Assembly (NCBI GenBank): GCA_947359465.1
Contig: OX375877.1
Location: 68,488,698-68,552,697, forward strand
Direction of reading: 5' to 3'
DNA from: Metellina segmentata
Taxonomy: Eukaryota; Arthropoda; Arachnida; Araneae; Tetragnathidae
DNA length: 64,000 nt
Of this stretch, positions 11,338-22,141 are shown piece after piece (the stretch's first letter is position 1; each line of letters starts with the position of its first letter). Below the pieces are notes generated by a model. That model searched no databases, was not told the DNA's origin, and worked only from the letters and a program-made list of their open reading frames with translations. A program made the translations under genes and the position numbers.

Positions 11338-12142
11338 TCAACTTAGAAAACTACTGTCGGAATAACAATTCTAAATCAAAAGTTCACACATACAAATAAA
11401 ACGGAATGCGATACCCCCCATTGATCTACTTGTCCAATAATAAAGTCAGTCTAAGAATATTTGATACGAATAGTTCTGAATAAGAACACAAATTCTGAAA
11501 ATCCAACAGCAAATAACGAAAAAAAAATTAAGCTTTAGCAATAACTGTACTCTTTTCTCTGTCCCACCAACCAATCAGACCAGGATCCCGCTGTTCTTCA
11601 ATCTCAGATAGACCAGCACTCGAACTTTTATGTGTCCATCTGGTATTTATTCCCCTCCCCCACACATACATTCCCGTTTCGTTCCCGAGCATCGGCACTC
11701 TAACCTACGGAAATGCAACGCAATTCGTAAACCACCAAACATCCCATTAAAGCGCGAAACACCACGAGGGAAGGTATGGCGATGGAAGGAGTACATTAGC
11801 TATTTGATTGGATGGACACAATGGATTATTAAACTGCCCCCTCACAAACGCTATTACCCCGCAGTTTTGTGACTTTAGTGCGCGACATTAATCCTTAAAT
11901 GAGCCGAAGTCGGCCCCATAAAATGCATTAGCGGCACATGAGCTGCTGTCGGAAGAACATTGTTGCACTCGGTAATAGACGGACTACCGCGATAAAAATA
12001 AGTTTGGGTCTATGCGAGTCATTTAGAAAGTTTTCCTTTCTGTTTTTAATACACATAAGGCTTTAAATTTAAAGCTTAATTTATTTTTAAGCCGACTTTG
12101 AAGCTTTGTTTTAGATTTGTTTCCCTATTAACTTTCGTAGCC
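11338..12142. other. Nothing recognised
   Basis: AT-rich sequence. An 80-aa frame (11630-11872) shows no domain. Confidence 0.35.
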
Positions 12143-12440
12143 GCCGAAGCCCGGTTGAATGAGCATTGGATTAGCATCCGGAGGGTTACGAGTTCGAATA
12201 CAGCCAAAGACCGTCGTGTACAAAGGGGCTGGTGCACGTTAAATCTGTCGTGGCCGAAAGTCCTCACGTTGGGTTGGTGTGGAAGTTCTGAGAGTGGAGT
12301 GCCAGCTCAGGTGTTGCTTCGTAATCTGACCGTGGAACAAAATTACGTGGTGTTGTCTTCGAATCTTTACTTTCAGGGGTTGATCCTGGACCGTCACCAA
12401 TAGCCCGCTGTATTGCTTCAGTGTAACGTTAATGAAAAAC
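12143..12440 (+). repeat. SINE family B, near full length
   Basis: A different tRNA-like head from family A (GTTGAATGAGCATTGGATTA, then GAGTTCGAA) is joined to the shared A/B body (GGTGCACGTTAAATCTGTCG, GTGGAACAAAATTACGTGG) and the tail GTAACGTTAATG. Confidence 0.75.
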
Positions 12441-12538
12441 GTTAACAGTTATTTATATAATTTACAAATTGGTTTTACTATATTTGCAACATTGTGATGA
12501 TCGACAGTTTCTCCATCTCCCTATTTCCCATCTTATCG

Positions 12539-12798
12539 GCCGACCAACCGGTCTGATGTTAAAGGTGTTAGACTCTAGATCGGAAGGTTCCTGGTTCGAA
12601 TCCGGGTTAGTGCATGGTTATTTGAAGTATAGAGGTGGCTAGTGCACCTTAAATCTCGTGGGCGAAAGTTCTTACGTTGCGTTGGCGTGGAAAGTTTGGA
12701 GAGTGGGGTCCCAGCTCGGGTGTTGCCTCGTTATCTGACCGTGGATCAAAATTACATGATGTTGTCCTTGTATCTTTTCCCTTGCGAGATTTATCCCG
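12539..12798 (+). repeat. SINE family A, 3' end replaced
   Basis: The head GGCCGACCAACCGGTCTGAT and B-box-like GGTTCGAATCC are clear. The copy breaks at about 12798 inside the normally conserved GATCCCGGACCGTC block, where an inverted repeat D copy begins. Confidence 0.8.
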
Positions 12799-12979
12799 GG
12801 CCTTATGGCGCAAGGGCCATAGTTGGAAAAGCTGCACCAAAACCAAACAGACAACGTCAAGTATAAAAATGTAAAAGGGATTGGTGTTGTTTGATAAAAG
12901 CAGAAAAGATTGCTTGAGTATCTAAGGAGAGCGACCCCAATGTTTACTAAAGACTAAGTCCCGTGGAAAAGAAAGATCA
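12799..12979 (-). repeat. Repeat D, reverse orientation
   Basis: On the minus strand it carries CTTTAGTAAACATTGGGGTC, CAAGCAATCTTTTCTGC and the end TATGGCCCTTGCGCCATAAG, the full D order. Confidence 0.65.
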
Positions 12980-13007
12980 TGTTATATACATCTGAAGAAG
13001 ATGTGCC

Positions 13008-13258
13008 CTCGGGGGCCCGGGCTTCACTGAACCGGGGTACTCTAGTGATATTTCTATCACTATGGGATTTACATTCATTGGTTAACACGGAGGGCCGTAC
13101 TTCAGGAACACCTCAGCAATCTTTTTCTGCTTTCATTCCACAACCCTATCCCCCTCCCCCAATCCCTCTTTTGTTACCCGCTTCATTTTTTACTTGGCAT
13201 CGTCTTTGTTTGGCGCAGCTTTGCCAAATACAGTTTTTGTGCCCTCAAACCTACCAAC
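13008..13258 (+). repeat. Repeat D, forward orientation
   Basis: It shows GGGGTACTCTAGTGATATTT, CAGCAATCTTTTTCTGC, pyrimidine-rich sequence and the end TTTGGCGCAGCTTTGCCAAA. It lies head-to-head with the D copy at 12799-12979. Confidence 0.65.
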
Positions 13259-13301
13259 TGTGAAAGTCGTGCACACCTAGTTCGCCTACCAAGTGCGCCT
13301 A

Positions 13302-14702
13302 AAGCCGCGTTTATATCGGAGTTGCAAACGCGTCCCCCTCCCCCCTCTCTCTGAGTGGAAGCAGTCCCCTCCGTACCGAGTTACTTGAAACCCACACCGG
13401 ATTGGCAGGGAAAGCCTCGAATGAGAAAATGAAAGAAGAACCAGGTATATGGGAGGCGCGCTAGGTGCGCCAGGTTATCCGAGACGTGGTCGGAGTCCCC
13501 CTACAGCCTGCACGGCCCCCGCCCCAGCATAAGGTGTCCGTCCCAGCTCACAGTTATCATTCAACACGAGGCCGTCGTGCTCGCCCGCTGGATTCATCAT
13601 GCTCACCTCAAGAGAGAAGCTATCAGAAACATCAGAGTTTATCGCATTGGCGATCCCAGTCGAGAGTCGAGCTGGATTGTTCTCATCACTGAGTGGCGAG
13701 TACGTCACTCACAGGAAGGAAGCTCAATACCTCCGGGGCATCTACTAGGAGGGCGCCCCCTCCTCAGTAGCCCAGCAGGACAGCAGACTATTCTCTCACC
13801 CTATATGTCCGGCCCGTGGGCGGTAGTACCGGGTCCATTATCTACGGTGATATGTAGACCTCTGTCGCCTACCAGATAGCTTAAATTCGTAAGCGAGCAG
13901 GTATTAGCCTAGGGTAGGTCCAGAGAGGCAAACCTCCCGCCATCCTAGTTACCAAGTGGCACCTCGTGGAGGTTCTTGCCGCTACTTGACTGGAAGGATA
14001 GCGGCCTGCCCTTACCCGCTCGGGTCACTACTCCCAAGCGAGCCTACAGCCTTTTCCTTACTGGCCCGAACCGATAACCAGCCGTCGGAAAGTAATCCGA
14101 ATCGCCAGACGCTTATCGGCAGCCCGCCGGCCCCGCGTCCTCCTCCAAACATAGAAGATAATCCTAGAAACGGCACTAATTTTATCGTCAAGATTTCGTG
14201 TCGGGGTGGCGATTTGGCGAGTTTGCAACTCCATTTTTTTCCCACCAGGAGTCGGTAAAGATAAAAAAAATGAAATACAGAAGGACATTTTCTTCGAGTT
14301 ATTTCGGATTAAAATGCTCCCCTATTTCGTCCCCTTTCGGTATTGCAGACAATCACCCCTCCCCTCTGCCCTTCGGCACCCCGTGATCGCTTGCCGTCTT
14401 TTGTTCGCTATCAGTGACATTTTGCCCTCGCTTTTAACCATGGTCTCACCCAGTACTCCGGGGTTCTCGCTGTTTCGACAAAATTACGCAGACCGATGCT
14501 GCAAGCGCAACATCTTCCACACTCGACACATCTTGATGAATGGTGATCAGAGAAGTGAGAAGGGGGGAGTGCTCACCCCTTTGCGTTGCCGATAAAAGTC
14601 GACAAAGTGTTTACACCGGAGTGGGTCGAAAAGGGGTCAGCAAAAGGGTCCGTCACAAAAAGAGGGTGAAAAATATTTGCAACTCTGGTGTAAACGTGGC
14701 TT
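13302..14702. mobile_element. 1.4-kb GC-rich element with 27-bp inverted ends
   Basis: 13302-13328 and 14676-14702 are inverted repeats matching at 23 of 27 positions (core AGTTGCAAA). A related phrase with GTGTTTACACCGGAGT also lies just inside the right end. The interior is GC-rich compared with both flanks. The best frame inside (14206-14595, 129 aa) matches no transposase I know. No convincing target-site duplication flanks it. It is most likely a non-autonomous DNA transposon, but the superfamily is unknown. Confidence 0.6.
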
Positions 14703-14709
14703 GAGGGAG

Positions 14710-14750
14710 CTCTGGTTGTATTCCTGTCTTCTATGTCAGTAAAACTTTAC
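14710..14750 (+). repeat. SINE C middle fragment
   Basis: A short piece containing CTATGTCAGTAAAACTTTAC adjoins the right end of the 1.4-kb element. Confidence 0.4.
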
Positions 14751-15510
14751 TACTCAATTTAACATTTCTAAGGGAACAATTGCTGAACAAACTTCATAAA
14801 CACTACAGCCACTGATTTCTTTCTTGAAGAAAGTACGACGAAATAAAAATTTCAGAATACGTTAGGTTAATTTTCGTGACGTTATGTTGTAACTCTACTC
14901 TCCAAATTTCACTCGATGTCAATAAAACTGCATTAATCACCCCATCGCGAAACTTTGCACCACTTAATTTTCCTCATCTTGCTACACCCATTCCATTATC
15001 TCGTAAAACTGATGAACAACGTGTTAAAATTTCTCCCAGGCACTGTTTGGAGTGACTTAACAAGTCACCTGACACCTTGATTGCCCCCAAAAGAGCGAGG
15101 CAGTGGACGTAAAGGCGAGAGCATAATTGTTAAAATGAAGAGGAAATTACTCTCGAAATTAATTTCCTAAAACTCCCGACTCGGAAATAAAGGCAACGGG
15201 ATAAGGAAAGTGACGACGGAATTTTCCCAGCAAACAACGCCGGGGACCAATTGGAAATTGTTTTGCTGTTTAAACTATCGTAAATTTTTATACGCAGCCG
15301 CCTGCTTAATTTGACCTGTTTCTTTTATCCATGGTAGGATATACTACACAATAATGCAGGTTATTCAAGAGAGATGTCTTTTAAAATGTTTCTAGTCGAA
15401 AAACAAGGGCAGCATTCTAGGGGCCCAAGCCCTTAGTGGTATATCTCCTTTAGGTGTGTCTGGGCTGTATAAACCCGATGTGAGATAGTCATCTTTTCTT
15501 TTCCCATACG
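14751..15510. other. Nothing recognised
   Basis: No supported feature. Confidence 0.35.
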
Positions 15511-15911
15511 ATTTACGGGCCCAGTTGGAAGAACAACCGATTAGAAATCGGAGGGTCGAGAGTTCGAAACTAGGGCTAGCCGAAGACCGTCGTGCGCGTT
15601 AAACCTGTCGTGGCCCCAAATGGCCTCGTGTTGGAGTGATGTCAATGTTTGGAGAGTGCGTTGCCAGTTGAAGTGTGACCTCGTCATTTGACTATGTTTC
15701 AAAATTGCGTGGTGTTGTCTTCGGATCTTTCCCTTCAGGGGCTGATCCAGGACGGTCACCTCTAGATCGTAATGTTCATGGTTCAAATCCGGGTAAGTCC
15801 TCTGACCGTGGTTCAAAATAACGATGCGGTGTCCTCGAATCTACCTTTTTGGGATTATTATCGTACCGTTGCCAATAGCCAGTTTTGTTACTCCAGTGTG
15901 ACGTTAACTAC
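15511..15911 (+). repeat. SINE B composite, host site of the Gypsy insertion
   Basis: The head GGGCCCAGTTGGAAGAACAA and GAGAGTTCGAAACTAGG are family B. The body breaks near 15760 into a piece resembling an A head (CACCTCTAGATCGTAATG, GGTTCAAATCCGGG) and then a second body (CTGACCGTGGTTCAAAATAA) ending GTGACGTTAACTAC. The Gypsy element starts immediately after, and the SINE tail resumes at 22524 as CTACCTACCTACC. Confidence 0.7.
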
Positions 15912-16274
15912 TGAACCGGTGTTATCATCGTTTCAATGATAATGAATTAAATGAACTATATTGACGAACTAAACAACTTTAATGCATATAAAAGTAAAAG
16001 CACAACATAAAACTCACATACCCATGGTCCTCTCGGTAACTCCGTTATTCTCGCCAGCTCAGCGCGGCTTGGGTCAGTCAGCTTCCTTCGGTCTCTCTCA
16101 ATTCCCCTGCCTTCTCCAGTGTGTCGTTATCCAGTCTCGTTTTTTCTGTCGAGTTGAGAGGTGTTGCTTTTACGGGGTGGAGAAGGCAAGAGGGGTTGCC
16201 GCAGTGAGCTGGACCTGGGGTTGCTAGGTCGTGTTACCAGCGTAGTGATGAACATGATACATTTCATCGTATCA
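15912..16274 (-). repeat. Gypsy 3' LTR
   Basis: It starts TGAACCGG and ends CGTATCA as written on the plus strand, so the termini are TG...CA. By eye it is the same length and sequence as the other LTR at a constant offset of 6249. An 81-aa frame inside is shared by both LTRs and is not a gene. Confidence 0.93.
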
Positions 16275-16290
16275 TCACCCCCTTCCCAAA
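16275..16290 (-). other. Gypsy polypurine tract
   Basis: On the minus strand the bases directly upstream of the 3' LTR read TTTGGGAAGGGGGTGA. A purine run at this spot primes plus-strand DNA synthesis in LTR elements. Confidence 0.8.
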
Positions 16291-17344
16291 GTAATAACCG
16301 GGGCCGAGAAAACCATGGGAAAAATTGCCATTGCAATAACAGACAAATTCTTGAATAAATACAATATGGTAAATAAAACATGAAATCATAACATACACTG
16401 AAGACAAAACGACATTAATCAGCATCACAAATATGAAGAAGTGTCAGTATGAAGTTTTAAGAAATGTTAAATATAACTGCTATGTCCACAGTTTTCACGC
16501 AAATTTGTATATTGCAACACTTTTGCATTCAAGGTAAGAATGTGTAAATTTTCTAAAATAATTTACTGTTCTCGTGAGATTTCTCATCATATGACACACT
16601 TTCCCGATGGAGGAGAAAGGAAAAAAAAATTTATGAAGAAAAATTCTTTGTGTGAAGTCAATATCAAAAACTGGACTGTCGTCGATGTTGGTTCTGATAG
16701 CGGGAGCACACTGTCCTGGGCTTTACGACCGTACTAATTTACTGCATGAGTAACTACATTCGTCCATTTAACTCACAGCTGCACAGCCACACCAGGACTC
16801 CTCTGGACTACTGGGGAAAAAATATAGGAGCCCAGCGAATCTGACTTGAAGCACGCATGAGAAGGTCGTTCGCCTGGTTAGATTTGTTGTCGCTCGCCGG
16901 TACAGAAAATGCAACCACAGCAGGACAGGAACCACGTCCGGCACGGAGATTCTCGCTTCCCACAAGGCTGGGCAAAGAGTAGAGACGGTAACCTCTACTT
17001 CCTCTAGACATTAGTCTTTTGAGATCGATGACCAGATGTCAGTCAATAAACCAATTAATTGGTAAGAGAATACCAAGACCAAAGTAAGGGTTATGTGAAG
17101 TTAGGTTGTTGTGCATTCAATTTCAAAACAGTCAAAATCATTCAATCAATCAATAATTTCAATTAACTACTTGCCCTCGATCCATTTTTAATTAATCAAT
17201 ATTTATATTAAGCGATATGCAATCCTTTCCTTTATTTCCTCGCTAGCACCAAGTGAAAAAAAAACTAAAATGCAACTCACCAATCTTATCTTACACCAGC
17301 ATGTGACAAATTTGGATCATTAAAAAAAATTTGTATGGTGCCAA

Positions 17345-18895
17345 TTACCAATTTACTTGACATGAAGAATTATAAAAAACGGTTTGTCTTTTCCTCATAT
17401 TGTATCTTTTATTTGGGTCGCTAGGAGAAACGCTGTCTTTATTGTTGCATGATTTGTTTTTAAATTCTACCTTCACAGCAACGTGATCGTCTGAATCTTT
17501 AAAATTTGGTCCAGGAATTAAATGCAAATAATCCAATCGCGTTGTGTATGGTGTCATTCTATTGACATGTGTCCTTTGTATTTTTCTAGGATTATCCACA
17601 GCTTTAAGTACATAATTAACTCTAGACAATCTCTCAACTACTCTGTATGGGCCTAAATATTTTGGTCTTAATTTGGGAGATAAATTGCTTTTGATGTTTG
17701 GCTTTTTCAAATAACACAAGGATCCAATATTATAATCAATTTGATCGTCATTAGATTTTTGCCTACTCAATTTAATATGCTTGTCTTCCTGTTCCTTTAT
17801 ATTTTCCAAAACTTTACTGAATACGTCCCTCATTTTAGGCAACAAACTTTCAATGTATTCTGACTTGGAGTTAAATCTTGAAAAAGAGTCATTCAAACAA
17901 TATGGAAGTCTAATGTCACGTCCGTGTTCCAAAAAATATGGTGAGGTGTGAGTGGCTTCATGAATAGCAGAATTCAATGCTAACATAGTTTCTGGAAGTA
18001 ATTCATCCCAATTATTATCGATTGACATGGTTGCCAAAATGTTTGCAATGGATTGGTTCGGTTTCTCGACACGTCCATTCACGTGAGCTGAATAATCCGA
18101 AATATGCCTCTTTTCTATACCATGCAAACGACAAAATTCTGAAAATTCATGACTTTTGAAGTAAGTGGCATTATCAGCTATCAAAATTAAAGGACAACCC
18201 TTCACTGCTATATGATGCTTGAAAAAGGCTTTGCAAATCGTTTGTGATGTGGTGTCATGTAAAGCAACAAGGTGAATATACTTTGTGAATGCGTCTATTA
18301 TAGACAAAACATACGAATTTCCCTGTTCTGTGACTTTTAAAGGACCAAAAATATCTATGTGACAGCATTCACCTGGACTAGTACTTTGTTCTACAGGTTG
18401 CTGTGGAGCTTTAACATTTCGCTGTGCGCTTCGTCTGCTTAAACAGACTTGGCAAGAATTGACGTAATTCTTAGTGTCGCTATACATTCCCTTCCAATAG
18501 AATTTCTCAAGAAGTCTGTGATAAGTTTTAAAAAATCTTAAATGACCACCAAATTCACTGTGTACGGACGCTAAAATTTTCGCTTTCAAGGAATGAGGAA
18601 CACAAATCTGCTCAATTGTATCATTCCGAGGAGATTTCGCATGTCTTTTACCTAAATGTATTAAAACGTTATCATTGGTAAGCGCGAAGGATTCGTATTC
18701 TTTCTGAATTGATTTGGTTTTGTTCGAGATATGGTCCATAATGCATTTCAGTTCCGGTTCCGCTCTCTGCAATCGAATTAATTCTACAGTGTCAGGGAAC
18801 ATAATCGTATTGGCATTTATCATACGAGAAAGATGATCAGCTACAACATTTAGGGAACCCTTAACATATCTGATTGTGTAATTGAATTCCTCCAA
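17345..18895 (-). CDS. Gypsy pol: integrase (with the last residues of RNase H)
   Basis: Integrase inserts the element's cDNA into the host chromosome. The 516-residue open stretch begins with the last RNase H-region residues. It then has a zinc-binding HHCC motif (H112, H118, C148, C151) and the catalytic core with D181, D241 and E277, exactly 35 residues between the last two (DD35E). A GPY/F-type segment (YLGPYRVVERL) lies near residue 408. It ends with a basic tail and a stop at 17345. The open stretch begins at a TTG, not a start codon: it must be reached from the upstream RT frame, which lies one base out of register. The core has no internal stop. Confidence 0.93.
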   Translation of the reverse strand: MEEFNYTIRYVKGSLNVVADHLSRMINANTIMFPDTVELIRLQRAEPELKCIMDHISNKTKSIQKEYESFALTNDNVLIHLGKRHAKSPRNDTIEQICVPHSLKAKILASVHSEFGGHLRFFKTYHRLLEKFYWKGMYSDTKNYVNSCQVCLSRRSAQRNVKAPQQPVEQSTSPGECCHIDIFGPLKVTEQGNSYVLSIIDAFTKYIHLVALHDTTSQTICKAFFKHHIAVKGCPLILIADNATYFKSHEFSEFCRLHGIEKRHISDYSAHVNGRVEKPNQSIANILATMSIDNNWDELLPETMLALNSAIHEATHTSPYFLEHGRDIRLPYCLNDSFSRFNSKSEYIESLLPKMRDVFSKVLENIKEQEDKHIKLSRQKSNDDQIDYNIGSLCYLKKPNIKSNLSPKLRPKYLGPYRVVERLSRVNYVLKAVDNPRKIQRTHVNRMTPYTTRLDYLHLIPGPNFKDSDDHVAVKVEFKNKSCNNKDSVSPSDPNKRYNMRKRQTVFYNSSCQVNW

Positions 18896-20802
18896 TATAA
18901 GTTTCCAACGAAGAATTTTCTGAGAGGGATTTTTATTAGAGAGAAAACCCCCTCAAGTGGTTTGTGATCACTAAACACAGAAAATTTCTTTTTTCCTATT
19001 AAGAATGGGCGGAAAAAATTCAATGCGCAGTATATTGCATAAAATTCTAACACAGTAGCACTATATTTTGACTGGGCAACGCTTAGTTTTTTTGAATAGA
19101 AGTATACTGGTTTTACTTCTCCATTAGGATAGCATTGTTCTAGTACTGCACCAATACCTTGCTGTGACGCGTCAGTTGTCACTTGAAAGTCCAAACTCAT
19201 ATCAGGTAGTGCCAAAACAGGTGGGTTTAAAATTGTGCTTTTTATATCATCGAAAGACTTTTGAACTTCATCAGTCCATTCAAAAGGAACGTCCTTTTTC
19301 AGTAAAGAAGTCAATGGATAAGCACGTTTTGCAAAGTTTTTTATATGTCTGCGGTAGTAATTGCAACAACCTAGAAATGATTTCAATTCCTTAGGAGATT
19401 TGGGCTCAGGAAAAGTGTTGATGGAAATAGTTTTATCTTTGTCAATGGAAACACCCTCAGGAGAAACTATAAAACCCAAAAATTGACATTTTTTCGTTAG
19501 GAATTGGCATTTATCGGGATTAAACTTTAAATTATACGATTCAAATCGGTCTAACACTGCGTTGATTAACCGTAAATGATCGTCAGCATCCTTTGAAAAC
19601 AATATCACATCATCTATATAAACAAGTGCACCGTTATGCAAAAATTGACCCAAAACTTCTTGTGCAATTTTCTGAAACGCTTTCGGGGAGTTCTTTAATC
19701 CAAAACAAAGACGATTGAATTCATATTTAGTTCCATCAACTGTTGTGAATGCAGTTTTATGCCTGTCCTTGTTATAAAGAGGAATTTGATTAAAAGCGGA
19801 CTTCATATCTAAAACTGAGAAGTAATTCGATCCAGATATTTCATGTAAAATTTCGTCCAAAGTTGGAATAATGAATTCCTGCGTGACAGTAATGTCATTA
19901 AGTCTCCTGAAATCAAAAACTAATCTCCATTTGTTTTTCTGTTTTACAAAAAGTGCAGGGGTGTTATACAACGACTGGGACCTAGAAATTATTTGAGCTT
20001 GCTCTAAATCATGTATTTGCCTACGCATTTCGTCTCTTAACTGAAATGGGATTTTATAAACTGGGCATTTTATAGGGATATTATTCTCTAATTCAATTCT
20101 ATGAGGCTCTGTGTACGCTTCAGATAGTTCTCTTGTCGTTCTCGCAAAGACTGACGAATGTATCATTAACGTTTCGATCAAACGCTTTTTTAGATTTACA
20201 TCCATTTGATCTAAACTGAAGTCTTTCTCACTTAAAGGAGGTACATGTCTTGAAGAATTTGAAATATCAGGAATCTCACTAAAACTGTTAACAACCATAC
20301 ATTCCCGTGGACTAAATTCCTGTACAGAACATATTCTCATTTGTTTGTTTAAAGTAATGGGCTCACATGTCAGGTTACTGACCAATAGTCTAGTTTCGGT
20401 CGCATTTTCCTTAATGCTAAGTAAAGAAGGAGCCACGTAAATTCCTTTGTCAGTCAGTCTGGCCCTTGGATTTATCAAAATATCGCCATAGCAGTTTGTT
20501 AGAGAAGGTAATTTAGCATCAATAAATAATTCAGACTTCGGGGAAATTGTAACTTTGCGCTTTAATTTGATATAATTAGCATTGGTATCAGGTAAAGTAT
20601 TATACGGGGGATGTAATTCTAGAATAGGAGTAGAAGAATTTTGAAATCGTAATAGTTTACTTTTAGTGTCTAAAATAGCGTTTGAATTTTGAAAAAAATC
20701 ATACCCTAAGATAGCTGCATAAGATGAAAGTATATTGCTCTCAGTAACATAAAATTTCTGGTTTGTACGATAGTTACTTATCTGAATTTTTCCACAGTAC
20801 AA
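18850..20802 (-). CDS. Gypsy pol: protease end, reverse transcriptase and RNase H
   Basis: This frame makes cDNA from the element RNA and removes the RNA strand. Its first residues hold the protease's second conserved box (ILGYDFF, near residue 31). The reverse transcriptase carries the LDMKSAFNQI region, the FGLKNSPKAFQ motif and the catalytic YIDD box near residues 394-397. RNase H starts near residue 541 (TDASQQGIGAVLEQ) and includes SDHKPLEG. The last residues are out of frame: the natural continuation lies in the integrase frame. Upstream, the frame meets a TGA at about 20810. Both joins need a -1 shift, consistent with single lost bases near homopolymer runs (AAAAA near 20786, the A/C runs near 18930-18960). 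Confidence 0.93.
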   Translation of the reverse strand: MYCGKIQISNYRTNQKFYVTESNILSSYAAILGYDFFQNSNAILDTKSKLLRFQNSSTPILELHPPYNTLPDTNANYIKLKRKVTISPKSELFIDAKLPSLTNCYGDILINPRARLTDKGIYVAPSLLSIKENATETRLLVSNLTCEPITLNKQMRICSVQEFSPRECMVVNSFSEIPDISNSSRHVPPLSEKDFSLDQMDVNLKKRLIETLMIHSSVFARTTRELSEAYTEPHRIELENNIPIKCPVYKIPFQLRDEMRRQIHDLEQAQIISRSQSLYNTPALFVKQKNKWRLVFDFRRLNDITVTQEFIIPTLDEILHEISGSNYFSVLDMKSAFNQIPLYNKDRHKTAFTTVDGTKYEFNRLCFGLKNSPKAFQKIAQEVLGQFLHNGALVYIDDVILFSKDADDHLRLINAVLDRFESYNLKFNPDKCQFLTKKCQFLGFIVSPEGVSIDKDKTISINTFPEPKSPKELKSFLGCCNYYRRHIKNFAKRAYPLTSLLKKDVPFEWTDEVQKSFDDIKSTILNPPVLALPDMSLDFQVTTDASQQGIGAVLEQCYPNGEVKPVYFYSKKLSVAQSKYSATVLEFYAIYCALNFFRPFLIGKKKFSVFSDHKPLEGVFSLIKIPLRKFFVGNLYWRNSITQSDMLRVP

Positions 20803-21005
20803 ACATCACTTATATTGATAATCCCACCATTAACGGCTTTAATTTTCACCTGGGATAAATTTTGCTCAACACTGTTAGTTCTCCCAATTATTTCAAAAAT
20901 TTGAGGGGACATCAAACTTACCGAAGCACCTGAATCACACAAAGCATAAAATTCGCAGTTAGGGGCTTTAACCTTTACGAGTGGAAGAGAAAAATTATCT
21001 TTCAA
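20778..21005 (-). CDS. Gypsy pol: aspartic protease N-terminal half
   Basis: The retroviral-type active-site motif is CDSGASVSLMSP, where D-S-G is the catalytic triplet. The frame is already open upstream of 21005 and overlaps the end of gag, so it would be reached by a -1 shift from gag. It stops at 20778, while the remainder of the protease continues in the next frame. The protease is therefore split as sequenced. Confidence 0.85.
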   Translation of the reverse strand: MKDNFSLPLVKVKAPNCEFYALCDSGASVSLMSPQIFEIIGRTNSVEQNLSQVKIKAVNGGIINISDVCTVEKFR

Positions 21006-21010
21006 CGAGC

Positions 21011-21982
21011 CTATTGTTGGAATCGGGGGAATCTCACTGCCTGGCTCGCATTTCGCATGGATTCCCTTCTGGCGTTTAAAGGAACGTCGTTGTTTGTAGG
21101 GGTCCTACCTCCGTCGTTTTGACCGCTGTACGATAGCCTATTAGCTGGCTGCCTCCGGCGTTGGTTATTGTAGTTCCCGCGTTGGCTGTCTGCATATCTA
21201 GCCCTACACTGTGATTGAATGTGTCCACGTCTCCCGCAATAATAGCATTCAATATTTCTGAGTGTAGAAGCTGTGAAATTTTGAAAATTATTTACTGCCT
21301 GTTCTGTTTTTAATTCATCTAATTTTAAGTTCAACTCTTGCATTTGTTGAACTAGTACATTTAGAGACGGCTCTTCACGGGCATTATTGGCTGCGAAAAT
21401 TTTATTGTTTGCCTCCTCACAAATTGCTACTTCTATAGCTTCAGCCAGGTTCCCTGGAGTGCGCGATAAAACAGGCCGTTGAATTTCTGGTCTGAGACCA
21501 GACACAAATTTTGCCTGGACCATGCGGTCATGCACATGCATCACGTCATTCGAACATGTAGACCCTTCCAAAAGAATCGCGTCGGAAAACTTTTTTAAAC
21601 GTGACGCATAGTCGCGGACTGCTTCGTTTTCTAGCTGTTTACACTGTGCAAAATAACTTAAGTTTGTTGCCAGAGGAACTTTCTCTTCAAGTCGGTCAAT
21701 TAGTAATTTGGAAAACTCATCAAAATTTACGCTACATTTTATTTCCGAATCTGCGATGGCTATTCTCGCTGCTTTCCCTGTTATTTTTAATTTAGCAATT
21801 GTGAGTTTCTCACTTTCGGTCCATCCACTTAACCGAGATATTTCGTTTATTTTAGCGATAAATTCTTTTGCCGAAATGTCACCATCACCCGAAAGATTCG
21901 GCAATAGTGACAAGAATTCATTTCTATGACTATTTCCGGTGGTATTTAAACTTCTACTGGCAATTCGTCTTCGTGGCGGCAT
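21011..21982 (-). CDS. Gypsy gag with one zinc knuckle
   Basis: This is the structural capsid/nucleocapsid protein that packages element RNA. The 323-residue frame starts at an ATG (MPPRRR, basic N-terminus) soon after the primer-binding site. It contains a gag capsid-like domain of about 200 residues (with ISRLSGWTESEKL and LENEAVRDYASRLKKF) and one C-x2-C-x4-H-x4-C knuckle (CYYCGRRGHIQSQC) near residues 241-254. An Arg/Gln-rich tail follows. It is uninterrupted. The overlap with the protease frame contains TTCCCCCG. I do not see a textbook X-XXY-YYZ slippery site there. Confidence 0.92.
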   Translation of the reverse strand: MPPRRRIASRSLNTTGNSHRNEFLSLLPNLSGDGDISAKEFIAKINEISRLSGWTESEKLTIAKLKITGKAARIAIADSEIKCSVNFDEFSKLLIDRLEEKVPLATNLSYFAQCKQLENEAVRDYASRLKKFSDAILLEGSTCSNDVMHVHDRMVQAKFVSGLRPEIQRPVLSRTPGNLAEAIEVAICEEANNKIFAANNAREEPSLNVLVQQMQELNLKLDELKTEQAVNNFQNFTASTLRNIECYYCGRRGHIQSQCRARYADSQRGNYNNQRRRQPANRLSYSGQNDGGRTPTNNDVPLNARRESMRNASQAVRFPRFQQ

Positions 21983-22141
21983 ATTTACTTTTTACACTAA
22001 TTACAAGCGTTTTTTAATAAATAATACAAAATAAGGAAAAGAAATGTCATGAAATTAAAATTTGAAACAATACTACAGTTATATTTGAATGTAAGAAATG
22101 GATTGGGAAGGATTGCATACAGTATCCGCGAACACGGGGTT

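Noticed and set aside
15982..16227. 81-aa frame present twice (also at 22231-22476)
   Set aside because: It lies within the Gypsy LTRs and is duplicated only because the LTRs are.
16291..17344. Envelope-like gene in the Gypsy 3' region
   Set aside because: No frame over 67 aa with a signal peptide, furin-type site or transmembrane segment was seen, so the element is called env-less.
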